A DNA stretch of 15,931 bases from Chloroflexota bacterium (GTDB lineage: Bacteria > Chloroflexota > Dehalococcoidia > SM23-28-2 > RBG-16-64-32): assembly GCA_022561095.1 (NCBI GenBank), contig JADFRV010000037.1:1-15931 (forward strand). The letters run 5' to 3'. The notes below the pieces were generated by a model. The model was given only the letters and a program-made list of their open reading frames with translations, was not told the origin of the DNA and did no database searches. How positions within the stretch are numbered: the first letter of the stretch is position 1; every line of letters starts with the position of its first letter. The position numbers and the translations under genes are program-made. Shown one piece after another: positions 1 through 6,007 of the stretch.

Positions 1-388
1 ACTCGTAGCCGTGGTCCTCCAGGTCGTCTCGGAGGAGTTGGGCGTTGATCAGGTTGCCGTTATGTCCCAGCGCCAGCGGTCCGTGCTCACCCTCCACGTA
101 CACCGGCTGGGCGTTCTCTTCACGCGTAGAGCCGGTGGTAGAGTAACGGGTATGGCCGATGGCGACGAATCCGGGGAGGAAGGGCAGGTCGTTCTCGTCG
201 AACACCTGCGATACCAGCCCCATGCCGGTGCGCAGGTGGATGCCGCGTCCGTCGCCTGTAGCGATGCCCGCGCTCTCCTGGCCGCGATGCTGAAGGGCGT
301 AGATGCCGTAGAAGGTGATTCGTGCAACGTCTTCGTCCGGCGCAAACACGCCGAACACGCCGCACTTCTCTCGCCAGTTAGGATGCAC
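1..388 (-). CDS. purF: Amidophosphoribosyltransferase, N-terminal part (runs off the window)
   Basis: First committed step of purine synthesis: transfers glutamine-derived ammonia to PRPP to make phosphoribosylamine in the cytoplasm. Reading the minus strand from 388 gives VHPNWREKCGVFGVFAP, then LQHRGQESAGI, IGHTRYSTTG and GHNGNLIN. These are the Ntn-type glutaminase motifs, with Cys9 as the nucleophile that would become residue 1 after propeptide removal. The frame is closed upstream by a TGA about 25 nt before the chosen start, so the GTG at 386-388 is the only reasonable start. A GGACAGGGA stretch lies just ahead of it. Only the glutaminase domain is present; the phosphoribosyltransferase domain lies beyond position 1. 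Identity is very secure, the exact start fairly so. Confidence 0.95.
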   Translation of the reverse strand, partial: MHPNWREKCGVFGVFAPDEDVARITFYGIYALQHRGQESAGIATGDGRGIHLRTGMGLVSQVFDENDLPFLPGFVAIGHTRYSTTGSTREENAQPVYVEGEHGPLALGHNGNLINAQLLRDDLEDHGYE

Positions 389-487
389 GAAATTCCCTGT
401 CCAGCGGAAGACAGGTCAAAGTGAGCTCCAAACAGTAATGCGTCTGCACCGAAAAGCTGATCGGCTTCGTCTCTGTCCAGCGAACGA

Positions 488-516
488 ATTGTAGCACGGG
501 GAACAAGCGCGGGCAA
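488..516 (-). promoter_or_regulatory. Sigma70-like promoter for purF
   Basis: On the minus strand TTGCCC (511-516) and TACAAT (488-493) are separated by exactly 17 bp, with a TG one base ahead of the -10 (extended -10 form). It lies about 100 bp upstream of the purF GTG and points toward it. The -35 hexamer is also one arm of a 7-bp inverted repeat (511-517 and 545-551). Judged from sequence match only. Confidence 0.5.
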
Positions 517-577
517 GAGGGGATCCCCGCCCTGGGAACCTTTGCTTGCCCAGATCCGTCATACAGAATGAGCAGCG

Positions 578-969
578 ATGAAGACGTTCACCATCTTCCT
601 TCTCTTGGCCGCCGTAGCTGCTCTCTGGCTGGCCTGCCGAGGCCAGCAGGCTCCGCCCCTCGCCTCCGGTATCGAAGGCCAGGTGCTAATCGGGCCCACC
701 TGCCCCGTGCTGCGGGAGGGCACTCCCTGCCGCGACCAGCCTTATCAGGCCACTATCGCCGTGTGGAACGCCGAACGCACGGAGAAGGTGCGCACCTTCA
801 CCACCGACGAGGACGGCCGCTTCCGCCTCCCCCTAACCCCCGGCGAGTACTACATCGACCCCCAGCCGCCAAACCAGGCGCGCCGCCCACGCCCATCACC
901 CAGACCGTCACCGTCACGCCGGACCGGTTCGTCCAGATCACCATCGAATACGACAGCGGCATCCGCTAG
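578..969 (+). pseudogene. Small exported lipoprotein with a carboxypeptidase-regulatory-like fold, apparently frameshifted
   Basis: The start at 578 gives MKTFTIFLLLAAVAALWLAC, a signal peptide with a plausible but non-canonical lipobox (WLAC, Cys20). It continues with GIEGQVLIGPTCPVLREG, TFTTDEDGRFRLPLTPGEYYIDPQPPN, resembling single beta-sandwich domains of the carboxypeptidase regulatory-like type. At about 877-884 the frame becomes low-complexity Arg/Pro/Ser, while the neighbouring frame continues sensibly as PGAPPTPITQTVTVTP and ends ITIEYDSGIR with a TAG at 967-969. Restoring one missing C in the AAACC run rejoins the halves as QPPNPGAPPTP. So this is a real gene of about 130 residues with a one-base deletion, either genuine or an assembly error. 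Function beyond a surface lipoprotein is unknown. Confidence 0.65.
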
Positions 970-985
970 CTCCGCCAACCCCATC

Positions 986-1804
986 TCAAACCCACTCCCA
1001 GTACTTGAATATGCGGCTATAGTATTTGAATATGCGCCTAAAGTATTCCGGTTCCTTGTCGCAGATAGCACCATAATGGTCATGATAGTAACAAGCACCG
1101 ATGCCAGCCAGAAGGATCAGCGCGACGCCCGCCGGGACGACCGCCGCCCAGCGCACCCAATCCGCTTCAAAGTGGACCCATACGAATCCGGCCGTCACTG
1201 CGACGAGTCCGGTCAAGAAGTAAGTGATGAGGAAGGGACGCTGGTACGACGGCATAACTTGATACTGCCATCGAATCCGCCCGCGCGCCTTAGCGTCACT
1301 AAAGTCACTAAAGTCAAGCTCTTGTTCCCGCCAGTTCTTTAGTTCCAGCCAGTTTAGGCAATGAACTATGCAAGCAACGAAAGCCACTCCGGCCGTTGCG
1401 AAAAACCAGACACCAGGACGATCAGGTGTGACGACCATTAAGAATTCGCCGGCAGCTAGAGCTGCCAAAAACAGCACATGTTGAGGCGGCATAGGCCAGC
1501 GGAATAAGAGAATCTGCATCAAGTACAGGTACGTCACTACGGCTATCACAAGAAACGTGATGAATATGTATGTTAGATTTAGCCACCTTTCTGCAGCGCC
1601 CAAGGTTTCTCCATCCGGCGGTACAATAGTCTCGCGCAAAGAACCGTCAGCCAGTACACCGAGCGCCACTCCCTGCAAAATACCGATCAGAACCAGCTGC
1701 GCTTCAGTCATATAGCGCTGGGCTTCATTGGGACTCTTGTAGAACCGCTCAACGGGTACAGGACGACCCTTATCGGTAGACTCAGTGTTCTCGGCTGCGG
1801 CCAT
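986..1804 (-). CDS. Hypothetical multi-pass membrane protein
   Basis: A 272-residue protein I do not recognise. The first 30 residues are hydrophilic, followed by about six hydrophobic segments, including NLTYIFITFLVIAVVTYLYL and stretches around HVLFLAALAAGEFLMVV, VWFFATAGVAFVACIVH, FLITYFLTGLVAVTAGFVWV and AAVVPAGVALILLAGIGA. The cytosolic-looking region between segments contains FSDFSD, encoded by a short direct repeat of ACTAAAGTC. The tail carries repeated RIFKY units encoded by a 21-bp tandem repeat. The ATG at 1804 is preceded by a strong GAGGGGGG Shine-Dalgarno and a good promoter. G+C is visibly lower than in all neighbouring genes, which suggests later acquisition. It is transcribed alone and no function can be assigned. 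Confidence 0.75.
   Translation of the reverse strand: MAAAENTESTDKGRPVPVERFYKSPNEAQRYMTEAQLVLIGILQGVALGVLADGSLRETIVPPDGETLGAAERWLNLTYIFITFLVIAVVTYLYLMQILLFRWPMPPQHVLFLAALAAGEFLMVVTPDRPGVWFFATAGVAFVACIVHCLNWLELKNWREQELDFSDFSDAKARGRIRWQYQVMPSYQRPFLITYFLTGLVAVTAGFVWVHFEADWVRWAAVVPAGVALILLAGIGACYYHDHYGAICDKEPEYFRRIFKYYSRIFKYWEWV
1000..1047 (-). repeat. 21-bp tandem repeat at the 3' end of the membrane-protein gene
   Basis: Two in-phase units (1000-1020 and 1021-1041) differ at only a few positions. A third, partial unit starts at 1042 (AGTATTC). In the protein they encode consecutive RIFKY(Y/W) heptads near the C-terminus. Confidence 0.75.
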
Positions 1805-1864
1805 AGCGAAACCCCCCTCGCTGGCTTTGACGCTGAACGTCTGTCTAATTCTATTGGCCGCTAT

Positions 1865-1892
1865 ATGATACGCAGAAAATAACCACTGTCAA
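1865..1892 (-). promoter_or_regulatory. Strong sigma70-like promoter for the membrane-protein gene
   Basis: A perfect TTGACA (1887-1892) and TATCAT (1865-1870, 5 of 6 matches) are 16 bp apart on the minus strand, about 60 bp upstream of the ATG at 1804. The surrounding sequence is AT-rich compared with the rest of the window. Confidence 0.65.
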
Positions 1893-1903
1893 GCTAGAAA
1901 TGT

Positions 1904-1924
1904 GCTGCCGCGCAGCGGCTCAGC
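1904..1924 (-). terminator. Possible terminator hairpin downstream of the PPOX gene
   Basis: On the minus strand GCTG, a two-base bulge and CCGC pair with GCGG and CAGC around a TGC loop, followed by a weak T-rich stretch (ACATTTCT). It sits 9 bp after the stop of the PPOX-fold gene. The stem is bulged and the U-tract poor. Confidence 0.3.
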
Positions 1925-1932
1925 ATGTCTCC

Positions 1933-2355
1933 TTATCCGCTCTCCGCCCTTCCGGCCCTGCCGTTGAACTCGATGAACTTGCGGGGCCGCAGCCTGATCG
2001 TCACGGAGTCCTCGCCGGAAACGCGGGCGATGTAGCCCCTACCGAGCTCCTCGCCCAGGTAGCGCACCGCCATCTTCAGACGATCTTCGTCCGCCAGACG
2101 GGGCCCGATCTCCGCCCTGCCCTGCGCCATCACCGCGTAGTACGGCAGGCTCCGCCGGTCGACGACGAGAGTTATCTCCGGCTGCGCCTCCACGTTCCGG
2201 TGCTTCTGAGAGCCGCGGCCGGTGCTCATGATGAACACACCGTCCTCGTACAGGTACCAGATCGGCGCCGCATGGGCCCGCCCGCCCCCGCCGACGGTCG
2301 CCAGCACCGCTACGTTCGCCTCCTTCAGAAACTCCTCGCGCTCCTGCTCGCTCAT
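1933..2355 (-). CDS. Pyridoxamine 5'-phosphate oxidase (PPOX) fold, FMN/F420-binding family protein
   Basis: A 140-residue split-barrel protein of the Rv1155-like PPOX class, which bind FMN or F420 and reduce or sequester small substrates. Visible family features are the N-terminal helix, NVAVLATVGGGGRAHAAPIW (residues about 14-33), then the strand with YLYEDGVFIMSTGRGSQKHRNV, where the S/T, R and K residues normally contact cofactor phosphate. After that comes PEITLVVDRRSLPYYAVMAQGRAEI. Length is normal for the family. GGGAGG lies somewhat far upstream of the ATG at 2355. The next gene upstream on the same strand ends 59 bp away with a perfect palindrome in the gap. Cofactor and substrate cannot be read from the sequence. 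Confidence 0.85.
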   Translation of the reverse strand: MSEQEREEFLKEANVAVLATVGGGGRAHAAPIWYLYEDGVFIMSTGRGSQKHRNVEAQPEITLVVDRRSLPYYAVMAQGRAEIGPRLADEDRLKMAVRYLGEELGRGYIARVSGEDSVTIRLRPRKFIEFNGRAGRAESG

Positions 2356-2378
2356 CGGCTCTCTAACCTCCCGTTAGC

Positions 2379-2398
2379 CCTGCCTGCCGGCAGGCAGG
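2379..2398. repeat. Perfect 20-bp GC palindrome
   Basis: CCTGCCTGCCGGCAGGCAGG is an exact, loop-free palindrome in the 59-bp gap between the two minus-strand genes ending at 2415 and starting at 2355. It could be an operator, a REP-like dispersed element or a weak hairpin. There is no T-run on either side, so an intrinsic terminator is unlikely. Confidence 0.7.
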
Positions 2399-2414
2399 TT
2401 GCGATGCTCCCGGC

Positions 2415-3092
2415 TCACGCCCTCTGCGACCCCTCAGCCGGCTCGCCGGCCCGCTGCTCGGCCGGCTCCGCTGCCGGAGCCTCGGCGCTCCCCTCAATCT
2501 CTGCCGTGATCACGACATCCTTGCCCACCAGCTCCGCCACCGCCTCCGCGGCGTCCAGGGCGCGGTCGAACCCCTCATCTATCAGGTCCGGCGTGTTCGC
2601 CGCCAGCACCTGACCGATGGACAACTCCTTGCCGCTGGTCTTAACCAGCACCACATCCCAGGCTCGCAGATCAAACGGCGGCGGCGGGCCCTTCCCTTCC
2701 ACCTCGCCCAGCTGCAGGTCACACACCTCCAACCGCTCGATCTTCCAGAACGGAACCAGCTCCACCGTCCCGATCCCCAACCCCAGGACGCCCTGCTGGA
2801 AAGCGACCGACTGCTTTCTGGCGTCGATGACCACATGAGCACCGATCAGCGAGTAGACGAGCCCCATGCCGGAGAGCGGCCCCAGTATAAGGCTCGGAAC
2901 CAGCATCGCCGCCAGCGCCACGGCTGAGAGCTGGCTGGCGAACAGCGCCACCGACACAAACAGCGACAGGCTGATCGCCAGGCCGAGGAACGGCCCGATG
3001 ATGGCGCCGCGCTCGGGCCGAACGTCGATCCGGCCCTCGCGCACGACGCAGACGCGCCGGTCCAGGGGGATGCGTCTGGTTGCGGTAGACAT
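2415..3092 (-). CDS. Hypothetical membrane protein with two TM segments and a cytoplasmic C-terminal domain
   Basis: With the ATG at 3092 the protein is MSTATRRIPLDRRVCVVREG... (225 residues). An upstream in-frame ATG would place the coding start inside the divergent gene and across both promoters, so I reject it. Two hydrophobic segments around IIGPFLGLAISLSLFVSVAL and ALAAMLVPSLILGPLSGMGL are followed by a beta-rich domain (VVIDARKQSVAFQQGVLGLG, VPFWKIERLEVCDL, WDVVLVKTSGKELSI). The arrangement resembles bacterial PH-like membrane proteins in which short TM hairpins precede a beta domain. The tail is rich in Ala, Glu and Pro. Function unknown. The -10 box lies only 12 bp from the ATG, so the transcript may be nearly leaderless. 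Confidence 0.7.
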   Translation of the reverse strand: MSTATRRIPLDRRVCVVREGRIDVRPERGAIIGPFLGLAISLSLFVSVALFASQLSAVALAAMLVPSLILGPLSGMGLVYSLIGAHVVIDARKQSVAFQQGVLGLGIGTVELVPFWKIERLEVCDLQLGEVEGKGPPPPFDLRAWDVVLVKTSGKELSIGQVLAANTPDLIDEGFDRALDAAEAVAELVGKDVVITAEIEGSAEAPAAEPAEQRAGEPAEGSQRA

Positions 3093-3104
3093 GATTGCGC
3101 ATCC

Positions 3105-3110
3105 ATTGTA
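3105..3110 (-). promoter_or_regulatory. Candidate -10 box (TACAAT) for the gene starting at 3092
   Basis: TACAAT on the minus strand ends 12 bp before the ATG, implying a 5' leader of only a few bases. The best -35 is TTGGAC (3130-3135) at a long 19-bp spacing, and it overlaps the palindrome at 3120-3135. Moderate support. Confidence 0.4.
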
Positions 3111-3119
3111 AGACCGCTT

Positions 3120-3135
3120 TTGGACGGCCGTCCAA
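3120..3135. promoter_or_regulatory. 16-bp perfect palindrome between divergent promoters, candidate operator
   Basis: TTGGACGGCCGTCCAA is an exact inverted repeat. It lies between the -10 of the leftward gene and the -35 of the rightward gene, overlapping the leftward -35 region. Position and symmetry suit a dimeric repressor. No regulator is encoded next to it. Confidence 0.5.
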
Positions 3136-3140
3136 CGGGT

Positions 3141-3169
3141 TTGACGACGGAACGGGGCGGGCCTACAAT
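3141..3169 (+). promoter_or_regulatory. Sigma70-like promoter for the Trm112-small membrane protein pair
   Basis: TTGACG (3141-3146) and TACAAT (3164-3169) are separated by exactly 17 bp, 20 bp before the ATG at 3190. A CGAGG ribosome-binding site lies in the short leader. Confidence 0.7.
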
Positions 3170-3189
3170 TACGTTCGAGGTACCCCACG

Positions 3190-3375
3190 ATGCGCAAAGA
3201 CTTAGTAGATATCCTCGCCTGCCCGGTCTGCAAGAGCCCCCTGGAACTAACCGTCGAGGAGGAGGCTGGAGAAGAAGTGGTCAGCGGTAAGCTCACCTGC
3301 AACCAGTGCTCCGAGGACTACCCAATCGAGGACCGCATCCCCAACCTGCTGCCGCCGGAGATGCGAACCGCCTGA
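3190..3375 (+). CDS. Trm112 family zinc-ribbon protein
   Basis: A 61-residue protein with two CxxC pairs (C11/C14 in ILACPVCKSPL and C37/C40 in LTCNQCSEDYP) and the typical ending YPIEDRIPNLLPPE. Trm112-like proteins are small zinc-binding partners. In eukaryotes and archaea they activate methyltransferases; in bacteria the role is mostly undefined. The stop (TGA 3373-3375) shares one base with the ATG of the next gene, so the two are translationally coupled. Length and motifs match the family throughout. Confidence 0.9.
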   Translation: MRKDLVDILACPVCKSPLELTVEEEAGEEVVSGKLTCNQCSEDYPIEDRIPNLLPPEMRTA

Positions 3376-3605
3376 TGGAAGGCTCCCAGCGCCTGGGCGC
3401 CATCATCATGCTCGCCGCCATGTTCGAGATGGTGGTCTTCCTGTGGGCCGTTTCTCGCCGCAGCTACCTTGCGGTGGCGCTGCCGGTGACCCTCGTCCTC
3501 GGTTCCCTTAACGCCCTCGCTTTCTGGATCGGCTGGACGATGTTCACCGCCGTCGAGGAAGAGGAGGAGCTGGAGGCCACCCTGGAACAGGTCGCAGAGA
3601 CCTAG
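3375..3605 (+). CDS. Small two-TM membrane protein, unknown function
   Basis: The ATG at 3375 overlaps the TGA of the Trm112 gene by one base, giving a 76-residue protein. Residues about 8-29 (GAIIMLAAMFEMVVFLWAVS) and 32-57 (YLAVALPVTLVLGSLNALAF) form a helical hairpin. It ends with an acidic tail (VEEEEELEATLEQVAET). The earlier in-frame ATG at 3306 lies inside the Trm112 gene and gives low-complexity sequence, so I discard it. Its stop TAG (3603-3605) overlaps the stop of folK on the other strand through one shared CTAG. No function can be assigned. Confidence 0.65.
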   Translation: MEGSQRLGAIIMLAAMFEMVVFLWAVSRRSYLAVALPVTLVLGSLNALAFWIGWTMFTAVEEEEELEATLEQVAET

Positions 3606-4132
3606 AGCCTCCGCTTCTCCGCCGCCATCCCCTCCAGACCAGCCCATCCCGCCTCAGCGATGCGCCGAACGCCCTCAGTACCCGCCGCCGCCAGCAGTTC
3701 GGCGATCGTCTTCGCCTCCACGGGGTGACGCACGTCAGCCGCGATCTCCGCCAGAGGCGCCAGCACGAACGGCCGCTCCGCCAGGCGCGGATGCGGGATC
3801 TTTAACCCCTCCTCGCCCACGATGCGGTCCCCGTACAGCAGGACGTCCAGGTCTATCGGCCGCGGCGCCCATCGCTCCTCACCCGGCCGCCGGCCCAGCT
3901 CGTGCTCCAACCCTTGCAGAAAGCGGAGCAGCGGCCTCGGCTCAAGCGCCGTCTCCCAGCTACAGGCGGCGTTATAGAACGGCGGCTGCGCTGGGCCGCC
4001 CACAGGCTCCGTCTCGTACAGCGACGATACCGCCTCCACCCGTCCCATGCGCCACAGCCCGCGCAGGGCCGCCCGCAGGTTCGCCTCCCTGTTCCCCAGG
4101 TTGGAGCCGAGCCCCAGGTACACGATCGCCAT
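3602..4132 (-). CDS. folK: 2-amino-4-hydroxy-6-hydroxymethyldihydropteridine pyrophosphokinase (HPPK)
   Basis: Transfers pyrophosphate from ATP to 6-hydroxymethyl-dihydropterin, the step just before dihydropteroate synthase. Family motifs are clear: VYLGLGSNLGNREANL at the N-terminus, YETEPVGGPAQPPFYNAAC in the pterin-binding region and RWAPRPIDLDVLLYG with the Mg-binding aspartates, then IPHPRLAERPFVLAPLAEI. The ATG at 4132 is preferred over the GTG three bases upstream, because GGAG sits 6 nt before it. This ATG shares one base with the TGA of the preceding thioesterase gene. At 176 residues the length is normal. It is the last gene of the folP-thioesterase-thioesterase-folK operon. Confidence 0.95.
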   Translation of the reverse strand: MAIVYLGLGSNLGNREANLRAALRGLWRMGRVEAVSSLYETEPVGGPAQPPFYNAACSWETALEPRPLLRFLQGLEHELGRRPGEERWAPRPIDLDVLLYGDRIVGEEGLKIPHPRLAERPFVLAPLAEIAADVRHPVEAKTIAELLAAAGTEGVRRIAEAGWAGLEGMAAEKRRL

Positions 4133-4581
4133 CACTCACTCCGGCTCAGGATCACGAACGTCATCCTCCCCTTGGCGATAAGCTCGCCGTCGGGCCGAGC
4201 GTCGGCCGACCTGCCGGCCCGGTGCGCTTCCGCCTCCCCGAACGCCACCCGCTTTCCCAGCCGCAGCACCCGCCCCTCCACCACGATCTTATCGCCTGGC
4301 CGCGCGCCCAAAAGAAAGCTGGCGTTCATCTCCACCGTCGCGTGAGGAGCCGCGTACATCACCTCAATCCCGCGCAGTGAGGCGATGGCCCCGCCCAACA
4401 CCTCATCCATAAGCGTAGTGATAACACCGCCGTGCATCACCCCGTTCGGATTGGTGTGATGCCGCTCCAGCACCAGCGACATCCGCACGTACCCCTCGCT
4501 CCACTCCTCCACCTGCCCACCGATTAGCTCCACGAACGGGCTCGACTTTCGCTCCTCGGCAGCGCCACCCTCCGCCGCCAT
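4132..4581 (-). CDS. PaaI-type hotdog thioesterase (downstream tandem copy)
   Basis: A 149-residue hotdog protein of the PaaI/YdiI class, which hydrolyse acyl- or aryl-CoA thioesters. The signature HHTNPNGVMHGGVITTLMDE (about residues 40-59) contains the conserved HGG and the acidic Asp on the central helix. HATVEMNASFLLGARPGDKI and EGRVLRLGKRVAFGEAEA follow. The ATG at 4581 overlaps the TGA of the upstream copy by one base and has GGAG 6 nt before it. It is clearly paralogous to that copy, with nearly identical cores and the same SRSE ending, but carries an insert (HRAGRSADARPD) before the last strand. Substrate unknown. Whether the pair form a hetero-oligomer with folate-pathway relevance is speculation. 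Confidence 0.85.
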   Translation of the reverse strand: MAAEGGAAEERKSSPFVELIGGQVEEWSEGYVRMSLVLERHHTNPNGVMHGGVITTLMDEVLGGAIASLRGIEVMYAAPHATVEMNASFLLGARPGDKIVVEGRVLRLGKRVAFGEAEAHRAGRSADARPDGELIAKGRMTFVILSRSE

Positions 4582-4982
4582 CACTCGCTCCGGCTCTGGA
4601 TGGCGAACGTCAGCCTCCCCTTAGCGATCAGCTCATCGCCCCTACGGGCCTCCGCCTCCCCGAAAGCGATGCTCTTGCCCAACCGCAGTACCCGCCCCTC
4701 CACCACGATCTTGTCGCCGGGCCGGGCGCCGGCCAGGAAGCTCGCGTTCATCTCCACCGTCGCGTGAGGGCTGCGGCCCGCCTCCGGGCCGCGCAGGCTG
4801 CCTAAAGCGGCGCCCAGGGCGGAGTCCATCATCGTCGTTATCACCCCGCCGTGCATCACACCGTTAGGATTCGTGTGACGCGGCTCCAGAACCAGGGAGA
4901 GGCGGGCGTAGCCCTCCCGCAGCTCCTCCATCTCCGCGCCGATGTGGGCGCTGAACGGGCTCCGGCGCCGCTCGTCCGTCAC
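4581..4982 (-). CDS. PaaI-type hotdog thioesterase (upstream tandem copy)
   Basis: The GTG at 4982 overlaps the TGA of folP by four bases (GTGA) and has GGAGG upstream. It starts a 133-residue protein, V/MTDERRRSPFSAHIGAEM. A longer in-frame reading exists but would run inside folP in a low-complexity frame. The core RHTNPNGVMHGGVITTMMDS, HATVEMNASFLAGARPGDKI and VEGRVLRLGKSIAFGEAEAR is the PaaI-like hotdog with HGG and catalytic-type Asp. It lacks the insert present in its downstream twin. Both copies lie between folP and folK, so they are co-expressed with dihydropteroate synthesis. Confidence 0.85.
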   Translation of the reverse strand: MTDERRRSPFSAHIGAEMEELREGYARLSLVLEPRHTNPNGVMHGGVITTMMDSALGAALGSLRGPEAGRSPHATVEMNASFLAGARPGDKIVVEGRVLRLGKSIAFGEAEARRGDELIAKGRLTFAIQSRSE

Positions 4983-5839
4983 GCCTTCGCCTCCTCCGGC
5001 TTCGTCCAGCCGCGCACCACGGCGTCCGCCATCCGCGCCACCCTCGTCATCTCCTTGACGTCGTGCACACGGACGATATCCGCACCGTTGGCGATGGCGA
5101 GCGCCACCGTGGCCGCCGTCCCCTCCAACCGCTCCTCCACCGGCAGGCCCAGGACGGCGCCAATCGTGGACTTGCGGGAGGTCCCCACCAGTAGCGGCCG
5201 CCTCAGGGCGCGAAGCTCGCCCAAGCGCCGCAGCATCTCCAGCGCTTGCTCCTCCGTCCAACCGAAGTTGAAGCCGGGGTCGACGATCACCCGCTCGTCC
5301 GGCAACCCCTGCTCGCGGGCGATGCGCAGGCTCTCCACCAGGCCGGCGGTGACGTCCCCGATAACGTCGTGGAATTCGCGCTCGCGCTGGTTGTGCATCG
5401 CCACCGCGGGCACCCCGAACTCCGCCGCCGCCGCCGCCGTCTCCGGCTCGCGCCGAAAGCCGTGGACATCGTTCACCAGGTGCGCGCCCGCCGCCAGCGC
5501 CGCGCGGGCGACCTCCGCCTTGTAGGTGTCGATACTCAGCGGGATGTCCACCTCCCGCACCAGCTTCTCGATGACCGGCACCGTACGCCGTATCTCCTCC
5601 TCGATCGATATCGGCTCGAACCCCGGGCGGGTAGACTCACCGCCCACGTCGATGATGTCGGCGCCGTCGCGGCGCATGCGGACGGCCTGGTCCACCGCCG
5701 CCGCCACGTCGTAGGCCACCCCGTCGCCGGAGAAGGAGTCCGGCGTCACGTTCACGATGCCCATGATGTACGTACGGCCGCCCCAGACGAACTCCCGTCC
5801 GCCGATCGTCATTGGTTGTGGGCGTGTCGTCTCGATCAT
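4979..5839 (-). CDS. folP: Dihydropteroate synthase
   Basis: Condenses hydroxymethyl-dihydropterin pyrophosphate with p-aminobenzoate to make dihydropteroate, the target of sulfonamides. The TIM-barrel motifs are all present: MGIVNVTPDSFSGDG (about 26-40), DIIDVGGESTRPG (61-73), LSIDTYKAEVA (101-111), LVNDVHGF, VIVDPGFNFG, PLLVGTSRKSTIG and IVRVHDVKEM near the C-terminus. The 286-residue length is normal. The ATG at 5839 has only a weak GAGTG ahead of it, and a perfect TATAAT lies about 30 bp upstream. It is the first gene of the four-gene minus-strand operon. Confidence 0.96.
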   Translation of the reverse strand: MIETTRPQPMTIGGREFVWGGRTYIMGIVNVTPDSFSGDGVAYDVAAAVDQAVRMRRDGADIIDVGGESTRPGFEPISIEEEIRRTVPVIEKLVREVDIPLSIDTYKAEVARAALAAGAHLVNDVHGFRREPETAAAAAEFGVPAVAMHNQREREFHDVIGDVTAGLVESLRIAREQGLPDERVIVDPGFNFGWTEEQALEMLRRLGELRALRRPLLVGTSRKSTIGAVLGLPVEERLEGTAATVALAIANGADIVRVHDVKEMTRVARMADAVVRGWTKPEEAKA

Positions 5840-5869
5840 CGTTCACTCTGAGCCTAGCAAGCGGAGCGC

Positions 5870-5875
5870 ATTATA
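5870..5875 (-). promoter_or_regulatory. Candidate -10 box (TATAAT) of the folP operon
   Basis: A perfect TATAAT on the minus strand, 30 bp before the folP ATG. No good -35 lies at 16-18 bp. It is divergent to the cysM promoter at 5921-5949. Confidence 0.45.
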
Positions 5876-5920
5876 TCGCGAATCGGACTCAAGGGGGACT
5901 CCGAAGCCGCGAGCGATCCG

Positions 5921-5949
5921 GTGACCACCTACCCCCAATCCGCTATACT
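5921..5949 (+). promoter_or_regulatory. Sigma70-like promoter for cysM-mec
   Basis: GTGACC (5921-5926, 4 of 6 matches) and TATACT (5944-5949, 5 of 6) are 17 bp apart. The promoter points toward cysM and leaves a leader of about 50 nt with no obvious Shine-Dalgarno. Confidence 0.5.
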
Positions 5950-6007
5950 GACTTGTGCGGCTGTGCACATTTCTCGCTTCACTGCTTCCGTCGGCTGCGC
6001 TATAGCC

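Noticed and set aside
868..890. Programmed -1 frameshift in the lipoprotein gene
   Set aside because: The codons CCA-AAC do not form a good X XXY YYZ slippery heptamer and no strong downstream structure stood out. A one-base deletion is simpler.
1900..2613. Long plus-strand open frame opposite the PPOX gene
   Set aside because: Shadow of minus-strand genes in GC-rich DNA, with composition-biased protein and no family resemblance.
4983..5261. Long N-terminal extension of the upstream thioesterase
   Set aside because: Lies wholly within folP in a Gly/Ala/Arg-rich frame. The GTG at 4982 with a GTGA overlap and GGAGG explains the start.
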